Position numbers and translations under genes: made by a program. Below the pieces are notes generated by a model. It was not told where the DNA came from. It worked only from the letters and a program-made list of their open reading frames with translations, and did no database searches. This document shows positions 6,706 through 10,667 of a stretch of 10,667 bases of DNA, in pieces. How positions within the stretch are numbered: position 1 is the first letter of the stretch; each line of letters begins with the position of its first letter. This stretch comes from Flavobacteriales bacterium (GTDB taxonomy: Bacteria > Bacteroidota > Bacteroidia > UBA10329). The stretch lies in the NCBI GenBank assembly GCA_003456455.1, contig DMRV01000103.1, positions 1 through 10,667 of the forward strand, written 5' to 3'.

Positions 6706-6895
6706 ATACCTTTTGTAAGAACTAATGGTGCAAACTGCGTTGAACTTAGTAGATACTAATGAGAAGAAATTAGATACTTGTATGCGCGGCATTCATGAAG
6801 ATAGACAACTTTTTATTTCGAGTTATGCGCTAATCTAAAACGAGACTTATGCATCTAATTCAAAAGCAACTAACCACCAAGTAAGCTAGGAGACG
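6706..6895. other. Gene-poor stretch between two terminators, with one doubtful 37-codon ORF
   Basis: No RNA gene, repeat or known protein is recognised in these 190 bp. The only open frame worth noting runs from ATG at 6725 to TAA at 6836-6838 on the plus strand (37 codons, beginning MVQTALNLVD and ending SSYALI). A near -7 element (TACCTTTTG, one base too long) lies at 6707-6715. An ORF of this size is common by chance in AT-rich DNA, and no Shine-Dalgarno or membrane segment supports it. Confidence 0.3.
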
Positions 6896-6927
6896 AAAAG
6901 AGGGGAAGACAAAAGTCTTCCCCTCTT
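6896..6927 (-). terminator. Intrinsic terminator of Ala/Glu-rich lipoprotein gene
   Basis: AAGAGGGGAAGAC (6898-6910) and GTCTTCCCCTCTT (6915-6927) form a perfect 13-bp stem around a 4-nt loop. On the minus strand the stem runs into TTTT. It lies 25 bp after the TAA of the minus-strand lipoprotein gene and faces the terminator at 6672-6705. Confidence 0.85.
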
Positions 6928-6952
6928 AAGTTAGGTTGAATAAAACTGAAAA

Positions 6953-7327
6953 TTAATTCCCCTTTCCTTTCTTTTTAGAAATAATGCTTTCTCCATTAGT
7001 CTTAGCTTCCGCCTTTTGCTTCTTACCCTCAATAATGCTCTGACCTTTTTCTTCCTCAGCCTGTTGCTTCTTACCTTCAATCATACTAGAAGCCTCTTCA
7101 ACTACTTCTTCTACTACTTCTTCCACAACTTCCGATGCAGCAGCTTCTGCTTCGGCAGCAGCCACAGCCGCAGCAGCTTCTGCATCAAGGGCAGCTTGCT
7201 CTACAGCTTTAATAGAATCCATTTTTGCTTGCTCTAAAGCAGCTTTTTCCTCAGCGCTTGGTCCGTTTCCGCAAGATACCAATGCTATTGCTCCTCCAAT
7301 AAGAGCAAATAATAATACTTTTTTCAT
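6953..7327 (-). CDS. Small Ala/Glu/Lys-rich helical lipoprotein
   Basis: A 124-residue predicted lipoprotein: MKKVLLFALIGGAIALVSC places the lipid-bearing cysteine at residue 19. The mature chain is low-complexity and almost entirely helix-forming: an Ala/Glu-rich segment (24-66), a VVEE triplicate (67-78), and a Lys-rich tail with degenerate copies of S-x-I-E-G-K-K-Q (81-88, 97-104, 114-120). No catalytic motif exists. The shape suggests a coiled or extended periplasmic helix with a basic end, as in structural lipoproteins such as Lpp, but this is analogy only and no homology is claimed. I start it at ATG 7327. A longer frame from TTG at 7360 would prepend MTQLINTKQNG, bury the signal sequence and start inside the -7 element. 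It is monocistronic, with its own promoter and terminator. Confidence 0.8.
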   Translation of the reverse strand: MKKVLLFALIGGAIALVSCGNGPSAEEKAALEQAKMDSIKAVEQAALDAEAAAAVAAAEAEAAASEVVEEVVEEVVEEASSMIEGKKQQAEEEKGQSIIEGKKQKAEAKTNGESIISKKKGKGN

Positions 7328-7357
7328 TCCGTTTTGCTTTGTGTTTATGAGTTGAGT

Positions 7358-7365
7358 CAAAAATA
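7358..7365 (-). promoter_or_regulatory. -7 promoter element of Ala/Glu-rich lipoprotein
   Basis: The minus strand reads TATTTTTG, an exact TAnnTTTG match 30 bp upstream of the ATG at 7327, giving a leader of about 25 nt. It supports the ATG start over the upstream TTG. No TTG is seen at the -33 distance. Confidence 0.55.
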
Positions 7366-7412
7366 ACCTTTATTAAAAGACGACCACATAGAACTTAGAA
7401 GCAATTAGTAAG

Positions 7413-7432
7413 ACACATGTTTCTAAATGTGT
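7413..7432. promoter_or_regulatory. Inverted repeat upstream of acyl-CoA dehydrogenase promoter
   Basis: ACACAT (7413-7418) and ATGTGT (7427-7432) form a perfect 6-bp inverted repeat with an 8-nt spacer. It lies just upstream of the dehydrogenase promoter and in the shared spacer with the divergent lipoprotein gene. A second regulator or an upstream site could bind here, but chance is possible. Confidence 0.3.
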
Positions 7433-7437
7433 TTAAC

Positions 7438-7454
7438 CGAATGGTTGCCATTCG
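7438..7454. promoter_or_regulatory. Perfect 17-bp palindrome on acyl-CoA dehydrogenase promoter (probable operator)
   Basis: CGAATGG-TTG-CCATTCG is a perfect 7-bp inverted repeat with a 3-nt centre, and that centre (7445-7447) is the TTG of the predicted -33 element. A protein bound here would directly block RNA polymerase. As I recall, the arms resemble the GAATGA/TCATTC arms of the Bacillus TetR-family FadR operator, which controls fatty-acid breakdown genes. The regulator is not in this window. Confidence 0.6.
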
Positions 7455-7472
7455 CTAATTCTAATATTTTTG
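7445..7472 (+). promoter_or_regulatory. Promoter of acyl-CoA dehydrogenase
   Basis: TTG (7445-7447), a 17-bp spacer and TATTTTTG (7465-7472) fit the Bacteroidota primary sigma consensus TTG-N17-23-TAnnTTTG. This is the best complete promoter in the window. The predicted transcript starts near 7478, about 24 nt before the ATG at 7502. Confidence 0.7.
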
Positions 7473-7501
7473 TCGCCTATCTAGTTTAACACAAATTAAA
7501 A

Positions 7502-9301
7502 ATGGCAGAGAAGTATATGAGCATGCGCAACCTGCGCTTTCAGCTCCACGAAGTTTTAAATGTAGAACAGCTTACCAAATTCAGCAGATATTCGGAACAC
7601 ACCAAAGATGGTTTTGATATGATGCTTGATTCAGCCAAGCAACTTTCAGACAATCTTCTTTTTCCCATATACACGGAAATGGATGAGAAAAAACCTGAAA
7701 TGGGTGATGGCATTGTCCATGTTCATCCAGATGTAAAGAACATCATGAAAGAGGTGGGTGAATCTGGTTGGATTGTAGCCCAAGAAGATTTTGAGCACGG
7801 TGGACAACAAATGCCTTCTGTTGTTTACAGCGCGGCCAACTTTATATTTCATGCCGCAAATACTTCTGCTGCATCTTATTTTGGTTTAACGATGGGTGCT
7901 GCTGAACTTATTTCTGCATTCGGTTCTAAAGAACTGCAAGAGACCTATATGACTAAAATGTTTTCTGGCGAATGGCAAGGAACAATGGCCTTAACGGAGC
8001 CTCACGCAGGTAGCTCGTTGGGAGATATTTACACAACTGCTTCCGAAGTTAGCGATGGTTCTTATAAAATTAAAGGGCATAAGATTTACATCTCAGCAGG
8101 AGATCATGATGGAGTTGAGAACGTAGTTCATTTAATGCTTGCCAAGATTGATGGTGGCCCAACAGGATCAAAAGGAATCTCTCTTTTTGTTGTTCCAAAA
8201 CACAGAATAGAAAATGAGGCATTGGTTTACAATGATGTTTTCACAGCTGGTTTTGAAGAAAAAATGGGAATGAAAGGTTGTCCCGTTACTCACTTAGTTA
8301 TGGGTGATAATGACAATTGTCAAGGTTGGTTGGTTGGAGAACCTCATAACGGCTTACGTTATATGTTCCAAATGATGAACGGTGCACGAATTAGTGTTGG
8401 GATGATGTCTTCTGCACTTTCTTCTGCTTCTTATTATGCTTCGTTGGAATACGCTAACGAGCGTCCTCAAGGACGAACAGTTTCTAACCAGGACGCAACA
8501 ACTCCAATGGAGATGATTATAAACTATGCTGATGTAAAGCGAATGCTTTTGTTCCAGAAATCTACAATGGAAGGTAGTTTGGCATTAGTTTGTCAGTGTG
8601 CTATGTATGCAGATTTGGCCGAAGGATCTGAAGGTGAAGATGCAATGAAGTACAAATTACTTCTTGATTTACTCACTCCAATGGCTAAATCTTACCCAGC
8701 GGAAATAAGTGTGCAGAGTACAAGCCAAGGAATGCAAGTTTTGGGTGGAGCAGGATTCTGCTCTGACTTCCCATTACAGCAGTATTACCGAGATACGCGA
8801 ATCAACCCTATATATGAGGGTACAACGGGAATCCAGGCCATGGACCTTTTGGGAAGAAAAGTAACCATGAAAATGGGCGCTGCCGTAATCGCATTTGGTG
8901 CTGAACTGCAAGAAACCATCATGGCTGGAATGGCTGTTGAAGCGTTGAAACCTTATGCCACTAAGTTGGGAGGTTCAGCTCAGAAATTCCAAGAAGTAAC
9001 CATGAAACTGATGGGTTTGGCGCAAAGCGAGAAACCAGAAGTTTTCTTGGCTGATGCCACGCTTTATTTAGAAAATGCTGGAATTCTTGCTGTTGCATGG
9101 CAATGGTTGAAGCAAGCATTAGTGATTGAAGCCAAACTTGCAGAAAATCCATCAGGAGAAGAATTGAACTTCTACAAAGGAAAGCAAGCAGCATTCGAAT
9201 ATTATTTCGAGTACGAATTGCCAAAATCAATTGGACTTACAAAGCGTTTGTTAAGCGATCACAGGTTAACGCTCGAGCTAAAAACCGAATATTTGAACTA
9301 A
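7502..9301 (+). CDS. Acyl-CoA dehydrogenase, ~600-residue form with C-terminal extension
   Basis: A 599-residue FAD enzyme that introduces a trans-2 double bond into acyl-CoA, passing electrons to ETF; expected in the cytoplasm. Domains in order: N-terminal helical (about 40-155), beta domain starting with the flavin signature MALTEPHAGSSLG (162-174), the C-terminal helical domain (about 285-450) and an additional all-alpha tail (about 460-590). The catalytic base is Glu439 in NPIYEGTTGIQA. The extra ~150 residues compared with the usual ~380-residue enzymes place it with the long subfamily that includes DmdC-like methylthiopropionyl-CoA dehydrogenases. The sequence alone does not show whether it takes fatty, branched-chain or sulfur-containing acyl-CoAs. 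A promoter with an overlapping palindromic operator lies upstream and a strong terminator downstream. The dienoyl-CoA isomerase just after it favours fatty-acid beta-oxidation. Confidence 0.93.
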   Translation: MAEKYMSMRNLRFQLHEVLNVEQLTKFSRYSEHTKDGFDMMLDSAKQLSDNLLFPIYTEMDEKKPEMGDGIVHVHPDVKNIMKEVGESGWIVAQEDFEHGGQQMPSVVYSAANFIFHAANTSAASYFGLTMGAAELISAFGSKELQETYMTKMFSGEWQGTMALTEPHAGSSLGDIYTTASEVSDGSYKIKGHKIYISAGDHDGVENVVHLMLAKIDGGPTGSKGISLFVVPKHRIENEALVYNDVFTAGFEEKMGMKGCPVTHLVMGDNDNCQGWLVGEPHNGLRYMFQMMNGARISVGMMSSALSSASYYASLEYANERPQGRTVSNQDATTPMEMIINYADVKRMLLFQKSTMEGSLALVCQCAMYADLAEGSEGEDAMKYKLLLDLLTPMAKSYPAEISVQSTSQGMQVLGGAGFCSDFPLQQYYRDTRINPIYEGTTGIQAMDLLGRKVTMKMGAAVIAFGAELQETIMAGMAVEALKPYATKLGGSAQKFQEVTMKLMGLAQSEKPEVFLADATLYLENAGILAVAWQWLKQALVIEAKLAENPSGEELNFYKGKQAAFEYYFEYELPKSIGLTKRLLSDHRLTLELKTEYLN

Positions 9302-9306
9302 TCATC

Positions 9307-9336
9307 AAAGGCCGCACAAATTGTGCGGCCTTTTTT
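9307..9336 (+). terminator. Intrinsic terminator after acyl-CoA dehydrogenase
   Basis: AAAGGCCGCAC (9307-9317) pairs with GTGCGGCCTTT (9323-9333) around an AAATT loop. Six T (9331-9336) follow the GC core. It begins 5 bp after the dehydrogenase stop and ends only 13 bp before the isomerase ATG, so it also lies in the leader of the next gene. Confidence 0.9.
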
Positions 9337-9349
9337 AATAAAACGCCCT

Positions 9350-10162
9350 ATGGCTTACGAGCATTTTAAATACACTGTAGAAAACAAAGTGGCGCATGTC
9401 GTCATCAACCGTCCCGAAAAGGTTAACTCTTTTAACGAAACAACTTGGAAGGAACTCAAAGCCATTTTCGAGCTTATTGACAAGGAGCCTGAAGTACGTG
9501 TGGCGGTTCTTTCTGGCGAAGGAAAATTGTTTTGCGCGGGTATCGACCTTCAAATGTTGATGTCGGTTAAAAATTTAGAGGATATTGAATGTGGAGGACG
9601 AAGAAGCGAGAAGATTCTCAACTTCATTCATGAACTGCAAGAGAGCATAAATGCCATTGAGAAATGCTCTAAGCCCGTTTTAGCTGCTACTCACAACGGT
9701 TGTATTGGTGGCGGTGTTGATATTATAGCAGCTTGTGACTTGCGCTATTGTTCTGACGATGCCTACTTCACTATCAAGGAAATTGACATGGGAATGGTGG
9801 CCGATCTTGGTACACTTCAGCGTTTACCAAAATTTGTAAAACCTGCTATTGTGGCAGAAATGGCATACACAGGTAGAAAAGTTGGTGCTGCTGAAGCTAA
9901 AGAAATCGGCTTGGTAAACAATCATTTTACAGATAAGGAAACACTACTTTCTGAAGTTCAGAAACTGGCAGAAACAATTGCTTCAAAATCCCCGATTTCT
10001 ATTAGAGGAACAAAGGAAATTTTGAGACACACTAGAGACCATTCGGTTGCGGATGGCTTACATCACATGGCAGTTTGGAACTCTGCCATGCTACTTTCTG
10101 ATGATTTGACCGCTGCATTTATGGCGGCCATGAGTAAACAGACTCCTGATTTCAAGGACTAA
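9350..10162 (+). CDS. Delta3,5-delta2,4-dienoyl-CoA isomerase (crotonase family, ECH1-like)
   Basis: A 270-residue crotonase-fold enzyme. Visible elements are NRPEKVNSFN (20-29), the oxyanion-hole segment KLFCAGIDL (59-67), and THNGCIGGGVDIIAACDLRYC (114-134). The three acidic residues of dienoyl-CoA isomerase are all present with the spacing known from rat ECH1 (D176, E196, D204): here Asp124, Glu144 and Asp152, 20 and 8 residues apart. The surrounding KEIDMGMVADLGTLQRLPK and the later TRDHSVADGL closely follow the eukaryotic enzyme. It shifts double bonds of 3,5-dienoyl-CoA during beta-oxidation of unsaturated fatty acids; a plain hydratase normally has two Glu instead. I start it at ATG 9350. 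The alternative GTG at 9323 falls inside the terminator hairpin and would add nine unlikely residues. A DUF6265 gene follows after one base. Confidence 0.92.
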   Translation: MAYEHFKYTVENKVAHVVINRPEKVNSFNETTWKELKAIFELIDKEPEVRVAVLSGEGKLFCAGIDLQMLMSVKNLEDIECGGRRSEKILNFIHELQESINAIEKCSKPVLAATHNGCIGGGVDIIAACDLRYCSDDAYFTIKEIDMGMVADLGTLQRLPKFVKPAIVAEMAYTGRKVGAAEAKEIGLVNNHFTDKETLLSEVQKLAETIASKSPISIRGTKEILRHTRDHSVADGLHHMAVWNSAMLLSDDLTAAFMAAMSKQTPDFKD

Positions 10163-10163
10163 G

Positions 10164-10610
10164 ATGAAATCGGCAATCAGTATTCTTCTTGCTTTTAATC
10201 TAACCATCTCGTATTCCTTAGGACAAAGCCTTGATGAACTGAATTGGATTCTTGGAGAATGGGAAATGGTTGAAGGTCCGTCCACAACAACAGAAACGTG
10301 GAAGGTTAAAGATGATTCTACTTTTGTTGGGACTGGAATTACAATGCTTGATAACAAAATCGTATTTCAAGAAGAATTGAGCATTAAATATCGGAATGGA
10401 GATTTGTCTTACGTTGCGATTCTCTCAGATAAAACAGCACATTTCTTACTGACGGAATTTAGCAATCAAACGGCTGTTTTTGAAGACCCTAAGAACGATT
10501 TTCCATCTAAAATCGTGTACGAGTTGGATTTGGAAAATTTAGGTGTGACACTTGTGAGAATCCAAAATGGAGAAGAGCAATCGATGCGTCTTCAATTCAT
10601 CAAAAAGTAG
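10164..10610 (+). CDS. Secreted DUF6265-family protein
   Basis: A 148-residue protein with an N-terminal signal peptide: Lys2, a hydrophobic core at 4-18, and probable cleavage after SLG or GQ near residue 20-21. The mature part opens with LNWILGEWEM (26-35), followed by TETWKVKDDSTFVGTGI. It contains AVFEDPKNDFPSKIVYE (104-120), which matches the 'F.NP.HDFP..I.Y' pattern I associate with DUF6265, a small beta-barrel family of unknown function common in Bacteroidota. It is probably periplasmic or exported; there is no lipobox. Its ATG lies one base after the isomerase stop (TAAgATG), so it is almost certainly co-transcribed and translationally coupled. A link to lipid metabolism is suggested only by this arrangement. 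It stops with TAG. Confidence 0.82.
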   Translation: MKSAISILLAFNLTISYSLGQSLDELNWILGEWEMVEGPSTTTETWKVKDDSTFVGTGITMLDNKIVFQEELSIKYRNGDLSYVAILSDKTAHFLLTEFSNQTAVFEDPKNDFPSKIVYELDLENLGVTLVRIQNGEEQSMRLQFIKK

Positions 10611-10658
10611 AATTAGCTGTTGGTACAATTGTTGTCTAATCATAGGAAATTCCAAGCC

Positions 10659-10667
10659 ATGAAAAAT
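10659..10667 (+). CDS. Possible start of next gene (three codons, cut by window edge)
   Basis: The window ends ATG AAA AAT (M-K-N), preceded by an AGGAAA stretch about 10 bases upstream that could serve as a ribosome binding site. The Met-Lys-Asn opening is common for exported proteins, but three codons cannot establish a gene. Confidence 0.3.

Noticed and set aside
7328..7360. N-terminal extension of the Ala/Glu-rich lipoprotein from TTG at 7360
   Set aside because: It would bury the lipoprotein signal sequence behind eleven residues and start inside the TATTTTTG promoter element; ATG at 7327 is better.
9323..9349. GTG start for the isomerase gene at 9323
   Set aside because: The GTG is part of the terminator stem, and the added residues have no counterpart in crotonases; ATG at 9350 fits the family.

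Overview
The window looks like a chromosomal segment of a member of the Bacteroidota, most likely a flavobacterium-like lineage. The base composition is AT-rich and Shine-Dalgarno sequences are mostly absent. Several leaders carry the TAnnTTTG -7 element typical of this phylum. Gene content also fits: an E1 alpha/beta fusion, small EGF-like lipoproteins, and DUF6150 and DUF6265 proteins. I cannot name a genus. There is no sign of phage, IS elements, CRISPR, rRNA or tRNA; this is mostly ordinary housekeeping and metabolic sequence.

Left part (1-3462). A minus-strand pair encodes an antibiotic-biosynthesis-monooxygenase-fold protein and, overlapping its stop codon, a secreted DUF6150 protein cut by the window edge. 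A DinB/YfiT-like putative metalloenzyme lies divergently across a 40-bp spacer. It is followed by a large membrane-anchored patatin-like hydrolase (about seven membrane segments, then a GGGxR / GxSxG / DxG catalytic domain).

Middle (3498-6653). A minus-strand gene for the fused alpha/beta E1 subunit of a branched-chain-type 2-oxoacid dehydrogenase is interrupted by one in-frame TAG where homologues usually have Glu. The two halves are in the same frame, so this is a nonsense change, a sequence error or readthrough, not a frameshift. Divergent from it are two related lipoproteins, each with a six-cysteine EGF-like module and a beta-rich C-terminal domain. The second is closed by a strong terminator.

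Right part (6672-10667). A short gene-poor stretch sits between two terminators. A minus-strand Ala/Glu/Lys-rich lipoprotein then lies divergent from a ~600-residue acyl-CoA dehydrogenase. The dehydrogenase promoter (TTG-N17-TATTTTTG) has its TTG exactly at the centre of a perfect 17-bp palindrome, which suggests repression by a fatty-acid-responsive regulator. After a strong terminator comes a delta3,5-delta2,4-dienoyl-CoA isomerase with all three catalytic acids. A secreted DUF6265 protein starts one base after its stop. The dehydrogenase and isomerase together point to (unsaturated) fatty-acid beta-oxidation, and E1 to branched-chain 2-oxoacid breakdown; both yield acyl-CoA.

I found no clearly new biological system. 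The best leads are the interrupted E1 gene, the operator on the dehydrogenase promoter, the terminator inside the isomerase leader, and the membrane-patatin architecture.
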